64,000 bases of DNA from Halorientalis regularis (GTDB lineage: Archaea > Halobacteriota > Halobacteria > Halobacteriales > Haloarculaceae): assembly GCF_023698535.1 (NCBI RefSeq), contig NZ_JALJCL010000001.1, positions 310,001-374,000 on the forward strand, written 5' to 3'. The notes below the pieces were generated by a model that was not told where the DNA came from, did no database searches, and saw only the letters and a list, made by a program, of their open reading frames with translations. Below are positions 32,558 through 40,920 of this stretch, in pieces; positions within the stretch are counted from its first letter, which is position 1, and the number at the start of each line of letters is the position of its first letter. The position numbers and the translations under genes are program-made.

Positions 32558-33691
32558 ATGTCGTTCCGGCTGACAGCGGAGCAACGCGCCGTCCGGGAGG
32601 CGGTCAGGGAGTTCGGCGAGGCCGAGATCCGCCCAGTCGCGCGCGAGTACGAGTCCGAGGAGCGGTATCCGGGCGGCCTGCTCGAAGCGGCCGCCGAGTT
32701 GGACTTCGTCGCACCGAACGTCCCCGAGGAGTACGGAGGCGCGGGGATGGACCCCGTCAGCGAACTCCTCGTGACCGAGGAGTTGTGGCGGGCCGACCCC
32801 GGCATCGGTGGGTCCATCTCGGCCGCCCGCTTCGGGACCGAGATGCTCCTGGAGTACGGCGACGACTGGATGAAAGAGCAGTGGCTCCCGCGGATTACGG
32901 CCGGCGAGACACCCATCTGTACGGGCATCTCCGAGCCGGCCCACGGGAGCAACGTCGCGGGGATAGAGACCACCGCGGAGAGGGACGGCGACGAATGGGT
33001 CGTCGACGGCCAGAAGATGTGGATCACGAACGGCACCGTCGCCGACGTGGCCATCATCATGGCCCGGACGGGCGGCGAGGGCCACGGCGGCATCTCCGCG
33101 CTGTTGACGCCGACCGACGTGGACGGCTACGAGGCAACCCGCATCGACAACAAACTGGGCATCCGCGCCCAGGACACCGCCGAGATCGTGCTGGACGACC
33201 TGCGCATCCCCGAGGAGAACGTCGTCGGCGAGGTCGACCGGGGCTTCCACCAGCTCATGGAGTTTTTCGCCCCGGCGCGGGCCGACGTGGCCGCACAGGC
33301 CACCGGCGTCGCGCAGGCGGCGCTCGACGCCGCCCTCGACTACGCCGACGAGCGCGAGCAGTTCGGCCAGCCCATCGGGGAGTTCCAGGCCATCGAGCAC
33401 AAACTCGCCGAGATGGCCACGAACGTCGAGGCGGCCCGGTCGATGGCCTACCGCGCCGGCGCGGCCATCGACTCGGGCGACGACGCGCTGGCGACGAAAC
33501 TCGCCAGCATGGCGAAGCTGTTCGCCTCCGAGCGAGCCGTCGACGTGACCGACGAGGCCATCCAGGTCCACGGCGGCGCGGGCTACGTCACCGATCACCC
33601 GGTCGAGCGGTTCTACCGGGACGCCCGCATCACCAAGATCTACGACGGCACCAGTGAGATTCAGAAGAATATCATCGCAGATCACCTCTAA
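32558..33691 (+). CDS. acyl-CoA dehydrogenase
   Basis: 377 residues, normal for a mitochondrial-type short/medium-chain enzyme. CTGISEPAHGSNVAG (FAD and substrate contact), WITNGTVADVAIIMA, the IQVHGGAGYVTDHPVERFYRDARI block and the C-terminal IYDGTSEIQKNIIA with its catalytic Glu are all present. First step of beta-oxidation (or branched/aromatic acyl-CoA oxidation), with electrons passing to ETF. First gene of a three-gene run with an alpha/beta hydrolase and a regulator. Confidence 0.94.
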   Translation: MSFRLTAEQRAVREAVREFGEAEIRPVAREYESEERYPGGLLEAAAELDFVAPNVPEEYGGAGMDPVSELLVTEELWRADPGIGGSISAARFGTEMLLEYGDDWMKEQWLPRITAGETPICTGISEPAHGSNVAGIETTAERDGDEWVVDGQKMWITNGTVADVAIIMARTGGEGHGGISALLTPTDVDGYEATRIDNKLGIRAQDTAEIVLDDLRIPEENVVGEVDRGFHQLMEFFAPARADVAAQATGVAQAALDAALDYADEREQFGQPIGEFQAIEHKLAEMATNVEAARSMAYRAGAAIDSGDDALATKLASMAKLFASERAVDVTDEAIQVHGGAGYVTDHPVERFYRDARITKIYDGTSEIQKNIIADHL

Positions 33692-33702
33692 CGACACACG
33701 CT

Positions 33703-34578
33703 ATGTCCGAGACACGCTACACACACGACGAGTGGTCCAGCGAGCAAAGCGACGCGGCCGTCACCGTCGACGGCCACGAGTTGTCGGTCGCGTTCTTCGA
33801 TTCGGCCGACGAGGGCGAGGCCGACACCGCGAACGACGACCCGCCGATCCTCTTCCTGCACGGCATCCCGACGTGGTCGTACCTCTGGCGGGACGTGGCC
33901 CCGGCGGTCGCCGAGGCCACGGATCGCCGGGTGATCGTCCCCGACATGCTCGGCTACGGCAACTCGGCGATGCACGACGGGTTCGACCGCTCGGTCCGCG
34001 CCCAGGAGTCGATGCTCCGGGACCTGCTGGACGAACTCGAAATCGACGAGTTCGCACTGGTCGCCCACGACATCGGCGGCGGCGCGGCGGTCCGGTACGC
34101 CGCCCACCGACCCGACGAGGTGACCGACCTGGTGATGGCCAACGCCGTCTGTTACGACTCCTGGCCCGTCGAGTTCATTTCGAACCTCGGCCTGCCGGAC
34201 ACGGCAGAGCAAGACGCCGAGGAGTTTCAGGCGATGCTCGACGGGGCCTTCCGGCAGGGCCTCTACGGCGACGACGTCGACGAGACGTTCGTCGAGGGGA
34301 TCGCCGCGCCGTGGACGACCGAGACCGGGCAGGTGTCGCTGTCCCGGAACGCGGTCGCGACCAACACCAACCACACGACCGAGATCGATTACGACGAGAT
34401 CGAGGCCGACCTGCTCTGCCTCTGGGGCGCTCAGGACGTGATGCAACCCCTCGAGTACGGGAAGCGGTTGGCAGAGGATGTCGGGGGCGAGGTGATCGAA
34501 CTCGACGCCTACCACTGGGTCGTCGAGGACCGCCCCGAGCGGTTCGCCGAGGAAGTGTCGCAGTTTGTGTCCAAGTGA
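33703..34578 (+). CDS. alpha/beta hydrolase, haloalkane-dehalogenase/epoxide-hydrolase type
   Basis: 291 residues. The oxyanion motif LHGIPTWSYLW and the nucleophile elbow VAHDIGGG put Asp, not Ser, at the nucleophile position near residue 114, as in haloalkane dehalogenases, epoxide hydrolases and haloacetate dehalogenases. The base His lies in DAYHWVVEDRPE near residue 273. The specific substrate cannot be told; halide-binding Trp residues are not clear. Eleven bases after the acyl-CoA dehydrogenase, so cotranscribed. Confidence 0.82.
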   Translation: MSETRYTHDEWSSEQSDAAVTVDGHELSVAFFDSADEGEADTANDDPPILFLHGIPTWSYLWRDVAPAVAEATDRRVIVPDMLGYGNSAMHDGFDRSVRAQESMLRDLLDELEIDEFALVAHDIGGGAAVRYAAHRPDEVTDLVMANAVCYDSWPVEFISNLGLPDTAEQDAEEFQAMLDGAFRQGLYGDDVDETFVEGIAAPWTTETGQVSLSRNAVATNTNHTTEIDYDEIEADLLCLWGAQDVMQPLEYGKRLAEDVGGEVIELDAYHWVVEDRPERFAEEVSQFVSK

Positions 34579-34617
34579 AAAGGGTAAAATGAACGTACAA
34601 ACCACCACTCAAACGAT

Positions 34618-34622
34618 GGAGG
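34618..34622 (+). promoter_or_regulatory. Shine-Dalgarno fixing the GTG start at 34630
   Basis: GGAGG seven bases before GTG 34630, inside the short gap after the hydrolase gene; supports internal translation from a polycistronic message. Confidence 0.55.
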
Positions 34623-34629
34623 GAGACGC

Positions 34630-35151
34630 GTGAGCGGAGAACGAGACGCACCGGACTGGGAGTTCAAAGAACGGGACGTACTGATACTGCGCGAGCTATC
34701 ACGGGACCCACAGCTGTCCTCGCGGGACCTCGCGCGCATCCTCGAAACGGAACACGACATCGAGGTGTCCCACGTCACGGTCAGCGAGTCGATCCGCGGG
34801 ATGCGCGAGGAAGGCGTCTTCCGCGAGGCGATCATCCCGAACGAGGAGTACTTCATCTTCGGGATGTTCGAGTTCAAGATCAACCCCGAGCACTTCGAGG
34901 AGGGGTGGCGCGACGCCATGGAGTACATCCGGGACTCGCCGAACACGCTGATGTACTTCCTCTCGGACGGCGAGTACCAGTGGAAGTCGGTGATGATGTT
35001 CCCCGACCGCGAGACCGAGTCCAAGTGGATCCACGACTTCTACAAGGAACACGGCGAGGTCGTCGACAACCTCCGCAACTCCGTCGTCCACAACGTCCTC
35101 AAGTTCCGGACCGATCCGGAGATCCTGGAGACGCTCCACGAAGAGGACTGA
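34630..35151 (+). CDS. Lrp-like winged-helix regulator
   Basis: 173 residues. The N-terminal ~65 residues (KERDVLILRELSRDPQLSSRDLARILE ... VSESIRGMREEGVF) are a winged helix; the C-terminal ~95 residues form an alpha/beta ligand-binding part (YFIFGMFEFKINPEHFEEGW ... MYFLSDGEYQWKSVMMF) rather than a canonical RAM domain. Third gene of the acyl-CoA dehydrogenase run, so it is likely its local regulator. Confidence 0.8.
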   Translation: MSGERDAPDWEFKERDVLILRELSRDPQLSSRDLARILETEHDIEVSHVTVSESIRGMREEGVFREAIIPNEEYFIFGMFEFKINPEHFEEGWRDAMEYIRDSPNTLMYFLSDGEYQWKSVMMFPDRETESKWIHDFYKEHGEVVDNLRNSVVHNVLKFRTDPEILETLHEED

Positions 35152-35171
35152 GAAACGGTCCGCTCTTCCGC

Positions 35172-35618
35172 TCAGGTCACCAGCGAGAGCATCTCACAGG
35201 ACAACACGGTGTCGTCGTCCTGGGTGACCACGTCGATGTCGTACCGGACCACGCCGGTCGCGACCGGGTGCTCCCGTTCTTCTTTGTCGAGGACTTCGAT
35301 CTCGACGTGGATCGTGTCGCCGATGAACGTCGGCCCGACGAACCGCACTTTGTCGATGCCGTAGAACGCGACGACGGCCTCTTTCTCTCGCTCCGACCGG
35401 GACTGCCAGAGCAGGCCCGTCGCGATGGAGAACACGAGCATGCCGTGAGCGATGCGCTCGCCGAACTGCGACTCGCCCATCGTCTCCGCGTCGGTGTGGA
35501 GGTGGTTGAAGTCGCCGCTGACACCCGCGAAGTTGACCACGTCCGCCTCCGTGACCGTCCGGGCCTGTGTCTCGCGCTGTTCGCCGATCTCGACCGTCTC
35601 GAAGTAGCTCTCTGTCAT
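35172..35618 (-). CDS. MaoC-like (R)-specific enoyl-CoA hydratase
   Basis: 148 residues, one hotdog fold. Catalytic GDFNHLHTDAE (Asp and His) near residue 51 and AHGMLVFSIATG form the hydratase-2 motif. It hydrates enoyl-CoA to the (R)-3-hydroxyacyl-CoA, a route to PHA precursors or an auxiliary path in fatty-acid turnover. Start overlaps the end of the PaaI gene by four bases. Confidence 0.9.
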   Translation of the reverse strand: MTESYFETVEIGEQRETQARTVTEADVVNFAGVSGDFNHLHTDAETMGESQFGERIAHGMLVFSIATGLLWQSRSEREKEAVVAFYGIDKVRFVGPTFIGDTIHVEIEVLDKEEREHPVATGVVRYDIDVVTQDDDTVLSCEMLSLVT

Positions 35619-36100
35619 AGTGAACTGTCCGTGAAGAGTCGGTAGGTCGTCGCACCGATGGCGACCACCTTTCGGTCGCCCTCGTCGGTCTCACCGGTGA
35701 CGGTGACGCGGGTGACGCCGGTCGACGTGCCCGAGCGGATGACCTCCGCCTCGACCTCGATGTCCGAGGTCGCCGGTCGGACGTACTTCACGTCCAGATC
35801 CGTCGTCGCGAGCGTCGTCTCCATCGGATCGTCCATCGTGGTCCGGAGTGCGAACGCGCTACACGTGTCGATCAGCGTGGCGGTCACGCCGCCGTGGATG
35901 GTGCCCGTCACCCAGTTCGTGAGTTTCTCCTGGTAGGGCAGGTGCATGACCGCGCGGCCCGCCTCCAGGTCCTCGACCGTGATGTTCAGCCACGAGAGGT
36001 AGCCGTGGTTCTCCAGGACGTAGGCGGCCACCTCCGCGCTTGGGGCGTCCGGGTCGATGTCGACCGGGCTCTCCGGGCCGTCGTCACCGTTCTCGCCCAT
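35615..36100 (-). CDS. PaaI-family hotdog thioesterase
   Basis: 161 residues. TNWVTGTIHGGVTATLIDTC near residue 70 is the HGG hotdog thioesterase motif. An acidic N-terminal extension of ~20 residues precedes it. It releases free CoA from acyl-CoA substrates. Middle gene of a tight operon: its start abuts the stop of the dehydrogenase/crotonase fusion and its end overlaps maoC. Confidence 0.9.
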   Translation of the reverse strand: MGENGDDGPESPVDIDPDAPSAEVAAYVLENHGYLSWLNITVEDLEAGRAVMHLPYQEKLTNWVTGTIHGGVTATLIDTCSAFALRTTMDDPMETTLATTDLDVKYVRPATSDIEVEAEVIRSGTSTGVTRVTVTGETDEGDRKVVAIGATTYRLFTDSSL

Positions 36101-38059
36101 CTATTTGCCCTCGAACTCGGGGTCGCGATCCTCGGCGAACGCCGAGGTGCCTTCCAGCACGTCCTCGGTACTCAGGAGCAGGCCGAAGCTCTGGCTCTCC
36201 ATGGTCAGCGCCGCCTCCAGACTCGCGTCCTCGCCCCGGTTCATGACTTTCTTGGCGTAGTCGAGCGCGACCGGCGGCCCCTCGACGATGTCGTCGACGA
36301 ACTCGCCACACACGTCGTCGAACTCCTCGGGTTCGACCGCACGGTTGATGAGGCCCCAGTTCTCGGCCTTCTCGGCGGAGATGCGCTCCCCGCGGAAGAC
36401 GAGTTCCTTGGCGCGTGCCTCGCCGATCATGCGCATCGTGCGCTGGGTGCCGCCGCCGCCGGGCAGGAGGCCGAGGTTGATTTCGGGGAAGCCGAACTCC
36501 GACTCGGTGGTAGCGACCCGGAGGTCACAGGCCAGCGCGAGTTCGTGGCCGCCGCCGAGACAGAAGCCGTCGATCTTGGCGATGGTCGGCTTGGGGAAGT
36601 CGTTGACCGTCTCGAACATCGAGGTGATGGTGCCCCGCTCCCACGGTTTCGCGCCGGCGAAGCCGCCGATGTCCGCGCCGGCACAGAACGCGCGGTCACC
36701 TGCGCCCTCGAAGGTCGCGACGCGAACCTCGTCGAGGTCGGCGTTGTTCAGGACGTGTTCGATCTCGTCCATCAGGTCCTCGTTCAGGGCGTTCATCCGC
36801 TCGGGCCGGTCGAGTTCGATGGCCAGCACCTCGTCCTCGCGGAGGACGTTCAGGGTGCGGTACTCGCGGTCACCGCCGTCGTCGCCGTACTCGTAGAAGC
36901 CCTGCCCGGCGTCCTCGCCAGTGTGGCCGTTGTTGACGAGTTCGACGAGGTAGTCGGCGGGTTCGTACCGGCCGGCCTCGGTCTGTTCGTACAGGTCTTC
37001 GAGTTTCTCCAGCACCCGGTCCAGTCCGATCTTGTCCGCGCGGCGGCAGGGACCTTCGGGGAAGCCCGCGCCCAGACGCATCCCGGTATCGATGGCGTCG
37101 GGGGTTGCCACGTCGTTGCCGATGAGCTTGGCGGCCTCGTTGACCATCCGGGCCTCGATGCGGAGCCAGTCGAAGTCCTCGGACACGTCCTCGTGGCCGT
37201 AGTCGGCCCCGTCGCCGTCCTCGTAGTCGTAGTAGCCCTTGCCCGTCTTCTGGCCGAGTTCGTCGGCCTCGACCTTCTCCTCGACGATGGGCGGCACCGG
37301 CTTGCCCGCTTCCTTCCGGACGTGATAACCGATGTCGATCCCAGTCAAATCGCCCAGCTCGAACGGCCCCATCGGGTAGCCGCGTTCGTGAACCATCGTG
37401 GCGTCGGCCTCGCGGATGGTGGCCTCGTCGGCGCTGACCATCCAGCCGGCCTCGTCGCCGAACGGACCCAGCACCGAGTTGACGACGAAGCCGTTCACGT
37501 CTTTCCGGACGTATATCGGCGTCTTGTCGATGGACTCGACGAAGTCGTAGGTCGTCTCGGCCGTCTCGTCCGTGGTTTCCTCGCCGTAGATGACCTCGAC
37601 GAGATCCATCTTCACCGGCGGATTGAAGAAGTGCATCCCGACGACCTTGTCGGGTTTGTCCGTGGCCGTCGCGATCTCCGTGATCGACAGGGAGGAGGTG
37701 TTCGAGGCGAGGATGGCGTCCTCGGGCGTGAATTCGCTGAGGTCGCCGTAGATGTCTTTCTTGAGGTCCATCTGCTCGGGCGCGGCCTCGATCACGAGGT
37801 CCACGTCCTCGACGGCGGTCTCCAGATCGACTTCAGTGTCGATCCGGGCCATCACGTCGTCGGGGTCCTCATCGACGATGCCCTTCTCGGAGAGCTTCTC
37901 GAGGCTCCACTCGATATCCTCGTAGCCCTCGTCGACGATCTCCTGTTCGATGTCACGCATCACCACGTCGTAGCCGGCGATGGCGACGACTTCTGTGATA
38001 CCGTGACCCATGTTCCCGGCGCCGAGTACTGCGACTCGCTCGATGTCGTCGACTGACAT
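36101..38059 (-). CDS. 3-hydroxyacyl-CoA dehydrogenase/enoyl-CoA hydratase fusion
   Basis: 652 residues from ATG 38059, chosen by a TATA box 27 bases upstream. Order: NAD-binding Rossmann domain (VAVLGAGNMGHG, residue 8 on), C-terminal 3HCDH domains to about 385, then a crotonase domain (SKIDGFCLGGGHELALACDL, PEINLGLLPGGGGTQR). This is the archaeal order, opposite to bacterial FadB. It catalyses the second and third steps of beta-oxidation, with an acyl-CoA dehydrogenase and thiolase nearby. Confidence 0.95.
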   Translation of the reverse strand: MSVDDIERVAVLGAGNMGHGITEVVAIAGYDVVMRDIEQEIVDEGYEDIEWSLEKLSEKGIVDEDPDDVMARIDTEVDLETAVEDVDLVIEAAPEQMDLKKDIYGDLSEFTPEDAILASNTSSLSITEIATATDKPDKVVGMHFFNPPVKMDLVEVIYGEETTDETAETTYDFVESIDKTPIYVRKDVNGFVVNSVLGPFGDEAGWMVSADEATIREADATMVHERGYPMGPFELGDLTGIDIGYHVRKEAGKPVPPIVEEKVEADELGQKTGKGYYDYEDGDGADYGHEDVSEDFDWLRIEARMVNEAAKLIGNDVATPDAIDTGMRLGAGFPEGPCRRADKIGLDRVLEKLEDLYEQTEAGRYEPADYLVELVNNGHTGEDAGQGFYEYGDDGGDREYRTLNVLREDEVLAIELDRPERMNALNEDLMDEIEHVLNNADLDEVRVATFEGAGDRAFCAGADIGGFAGAKPWERGTITSMFETVNDFPKPTIAKIDGFCLGGGHELALACDLRVATTESEFGFPEINLGLLPGGGGTQRTMRMIGEARAKELVFRGERISAEKAENWGLINRAVEPEEFDDVCGEFVDDIVEGPPVALDYAKKVMNRGEDASLEAALTMESQSFGLLLSTEDVLEGTSAFAEDRDPEFEGK

Positions 38060-38080
38060 GCGGGGTAGCTGTACCCCCAC

Positions 38081-38105
38081 CAGTATAACTCCACCGGAGC
38101 GGTGG
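38081..38105. promoter_or_regulatory. promoter with inverted repeat for the beta-oxidation operon
   Basis: TATA-like AGTTATACT on the minus strand (38082-38090), 27 bases before ATG 38059. CCACCG-GAG-CGGTGG (38091-38105), a perfect 6-bp inverted repeat, sits directly upstream of the TATA box, where a repressor or activator could block or assist TFB. Confidence 0.5.
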
Positions 38106-38346
38106 AACACTGTTAAACTTATTTAGATGTATCTCGTCAGTCGTAAAGTAGAGAGGGGTGAGCAGGTGATCGTGTTAAGACCTGCCTGGTACACCGGGTA
38201 CGGGTTGCAACCCAGCGATGCCTTCCAACGTTTCGTATATATGCTTTTCGTCTTCCATCGGAAGGGATTACTACCAGGCCTTCGTGGAGCGTTAATGGTA
38301 TGTACTGGCAACGCAGCATCGATCCGGTCGCCGCGAGGTGGTCGAG

Positions 38347-39342
38347 ATGGTCGTGATCGACGGTCACGGCGGGTACGTTCCGCTGTACCGCGTCGACAGG
38401 AGCGAAGTGGCCGCCCAGCACGGCGGCCGGGGCCGCGGCGAGAGCGCCGTGCCGGCCCGCGACGAGAACCACGTCACGATGGCCTGTGAGGCCGCCGACA
38501 ACGCGCTGGCCCGCGCCGGCGTGGCCGGCGAGGACCTCGGTGCCGTCGTCACCGCGAGCGTGAGCGACCCGTTCGCGGAACACGGAATCGCGGCCCACGT
38601 CGCCTCCCGGTTCGGTGCCACCGGCGACGTACGGACGACGGACCTGCGCGGGAGCCGCCGCGCGGCCACCGACGCGCTCGCGGCGGCCCGCGAGTTCGTC
38701 GCCGCGAACGACGCGCCAGCCCTCGTAGTGGGCGTCGACGTGCTCCCCGCCGACCCGGACAGCGACGACGTGGCCGAGGCCGGCGCGGGCGCGGGTGCAA
38801 TCGTCCTCCACCGCGATGCCGACCAGCCCGCCGCCGAACTCGTCGGCGTCGCGCAGGAGACGACCGGCTTCGTCGAACACCACCGCCGGCACGGCGAGGC
38901 CGCCGAGACGGGCGACGCCAAGTTCGAGGGGCGGCACGGCGTCGGCGAGGCCGCACCCGCGGCCACCGAGCGCGCACTCGACGGCGCGACTCCCACAAAG
39001 GCAGTCGCCGCCGCGCCGAGCGACCGACTCTCCGGGGCCGCACTCGGTGGTGTCGACGCCGAACAGGTCTCGACACGGGATCAGGTCGGCGATGCCGGTG
39101 CGGCCGCCGCACTGCTCGACCTGGCGCACCTGCTGGAGACCGCAGTGACCGGTGAGACCGCGCTCGTCGTCGCGTACGGCGCGGGCGGTGCCGGCGCGGT
39201 CGCACTGGAGACCACCGACGGCGTCGGGACCGCCGACGCGAAGTCGGTCGCCACCTACCTGGACGCCAGCGAGGAGACGACCTACGCCAAACACCTGGAG
39301 TACCGCGAACCCGTCGACTACGAGGGGGTGAAGACGCCATGA
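38347..39342 (+). CDS. HMG-CoA synthase-like thiolase-fold protein lacking the catalytic Cys
   Basis: 331 residues from ATG 38347; GTG 38338 is an alternative. The duplicated thiolase fold is seen in ALARAGVAGEDLGAVV and AGAGAGAIVLH, and the C-terminal half in GVGEAAPAATERAL and ALVVAYGAGGAGAVAL. The nucleophile-bearing helix reads TTDLRGSRRAATDAL, with Ser/Arg where HMGS and KASIII have Cys; the protein has only one Cys (near residue 46, MACEAADN). It is therefore probably a structural or regulatory partner of the thiolase encoded two genes downstream. Confidence 0.75.
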   Translation: MVVIDGHGGYVPLYRVDRSEVAAQHGGRGRGESAVPARDENHVTMACEAADNALARAGVAGEDLGAVVTASVSDPFAEHGIAAHVASRFGATGDVRTTDLRGSRRAATDALAAAREFVAANDAPALVVGVDVLPADPDSDDVAEAGAGAGAIVLHRDADQPAAELVGVAQETTGFVEHHRRHGEAAETGDAKFEGRHGVGEAAPAATERALDGATPTKAVAAAPSDRLSGAALGGVDAEQVSTRDQVGDAGAAAALLDLAHLLETAVTGETALVVAYGAGGAGAVALETTDGVGTADAKSVATYLDASEETTYAKHLEYREPVDYEGVKTP

Positions 39343-39755
39343 GCGGCCCCCGGTACGACCGGAGCAAGCGCCAGGACCAGCACCTGATCGGCTTCGAGTG
39401 TCAGGCCTGTGGCTGGGTCTCGTTCCCCGAGGAGAAACGAACCTGCAAGCGCTGCGGGGACGCCCCAGCCGAGATGGCGGAGGTACAGCTGGCGGAGCGC
39501 GGCGAGATCCAGACGTTCGTCGTCCAGCAGTACCTCCCCGACGACATCGAGACGCCCCAGCCCGTGGCCATCGTCGACCTGCCCCAGGAGGGCGAGGGCG
39601 AACCGGCGCGGGCCTACGGCCTGCTGACCGAGACCGATCTGGAAGAGATCGACGTGGGCACCGAAGTCGTCGCACGCTTCCGTGAACTGTTCAGCGACGG
39701 CGAGCGGCCGATCAACTCGTTCAAATTCAGCGTTCCGCGGGAGGAGAAAGCATGA
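39339..39755 (+). CDS. DUF35 zinc-ribbon/OB-fold protein
   Basis: 138 residues. N-terminal rubredoxin-like zinc ribbon CQACGWVSFPEEKRTCKRCG (four Cys at about 20-40), then the OB fold (AIVDLPQEGEGEPARAYGLLTE). In archaea such proteins bridge HMG-CoA synthase and thiolase so that acetoacetyl-CoA is channelled. It overlaps both neighbours by four bases (ATGA), so all three are coupled. Confidence 0.9.
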   Translation: MSGPRYDRSKRQDQHLIGFECQACGWVSFPEEKRTCKRCGDAPAEMAEVQLAERGEIQTFVVQQYLPDDIETPQPVAIVDLPQEGEGEPARAYGLLTETDLEEIDVGTEVVARFRELFSDGERPINSFKFSVPREEKA

Positions 39756-40909
39756 CGGATCCACACGTCGTCGGCGCGGGGATGATCGACTTCGGCGAAC
39801 TGTACGAGCAGAGCTTCGACGACCTGCTCGAATCGGCGTACCTTTCGCTCATCGAGAACGTCGACAAGGGCGTCGACCCGAGCGACATCGACGCCGCCTG
39901 GTACGGCACCATCGACATCGCCAACGAGGGCTCGTCCGGATCGGCCGTCGCCCACGCTACCGGCCTGTTCGAGACCCCCATCACGCGCGTCGAGAACGCC
40001 TGTGCCACCGGGAGCGACGCCTTCCGGAACGCGGCACAGGCCGTGAAGGCGGGCGACGCCGAGGTGGCGCTGGTCATCGGCGCGGAGAAGATGACCGACT
40101 CCACCGAGGGGCTGATCGCCAGCGCCGCCCTCGAACGGCTCTGGCGCGGCCGCGGCGTCACCATGCCCGCGTACTTCGGGATGCGCGCGACCCGCCACCT
40201 CGAGGAGTACGAGACCACCCGCGAGCAGATCGCCGAGATCAGCGTCAAGAACCACGAGAACGGGACGAAGTACCCCCACGCCCACCAGCAGTTCGAGTGT
40301 ACGGTCGAAGACGTGAAGGAGTCCCCCACGGTCTCCTACCCGCTGAATCTCTACGACTGCTGTCCGGTCACCGACGGGGCCTGTGCGGTGCTGGTGACCA
40401 GCGAGGAGCGCGCGCGTGAGTTCACCGACGATCCGATCCGGGTCGCGGGCTACGGGCTCGCCAGCGACACCTTCCAGCGGGGTGCACCGGAGGCGTTGAC
40501 GAACTTCCCGGCCACGCGGCAGGCCTCCAGTCAGGCCTACGAACGCGCCGGCCTCGGTCCCGACGACATCGACGTGGCCGAGGTCCACGACTGCTTCTCC
40601 ATCACGGAGCTGATCACCTACGAGGACCTCGGCTTCTGCGAGGACGGCAAGGGCGGCCAGTTCGTCGACGAGGGACGCCCGCACCTCGACGGCGACAAGC
40701 CGGTCAACCCCTCGGGCGGCCTGCTCTCGAAGGGCCACCCCATCGGCGCGACGGGCGTCGCACAGATCGCGGAGATCTTCGAGCAGTTGCGCGGCGAAGC
40801 CGGTGACGTGCAGGTCGACAGTCCGGAGGTCGGCCTCCAGCACAACATCGGCATCGGCCGCAACGCGACCGGCGCAGTATCCTGCGTGAACATTTTGGAG
40901 CGGCCCTGA
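39752..40909 (+). CDS. thiolase (acetyl-CoA C-acetyltransferase/SCP-x type)
   Basis: 385 residues. Nucleophile Cys in VENACATGSDAFRNA near residue 87, VHDCFSITEL near 279, and the C-terminal catalytic GGLLSKGHPIGATG (His) near 330 and the GRNATGAVSC (Cys) motif. Condenses or cleaves acyl-CoA. It should form a complex with the DUF35 protein and the HMGS-like subunit. The operon is divergent from the beta-oxidation fusion, whose product it could cleave. Confidence 0.93.
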   Translation: MTDPHVVGAGMIDFGELYEQSFDDLLESAYLSLIENVDKGVDPSDIDAAWYGTIDIANEGSSGSAVAHATGLFETPITRVENACATGSDAFRNAAQAVKAGDAEVALVIGAEKMTDSTEGLIASAALERLWRGRGVTMPAYFGMRATRHLEEYETTREQIAEISVKNHENGTKYPHAHQQFECTVEDVKESPTVSYPLNLYDCCPVTDGACAVLVTSEERAREFTDDPIRVAGYGLASDTFQRGAPEALTNFPATRQASSQAYERAGLGPDDIDVAEVHDCFSITELITYEDLGFCEDGKGGQFVDEGRPHLDGDKPVNPSGGLLSKGHPIGATGVAQIAEIFEQLRGEAGDVQVDSPEVGLQHNIGIGRNATGAVSCVNILERP

Positions 40910-40920
40910 GACGCAGCGTC

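Noticed and set aside
35894-38056. 720-residue open frame opposite the dehydrogenase/crotonase fusion
   Set aside because: GC-rich antisense shadow of a clearly conserved gene; no motifs, Val/Asp/Leu-skewed composition.
38127-38489. 120-residue frame upstream of the HMGS-like gene
   Set aside because: It runs into the real gene in another frame with Arg-rich composition; no conserved pattern in its first half.
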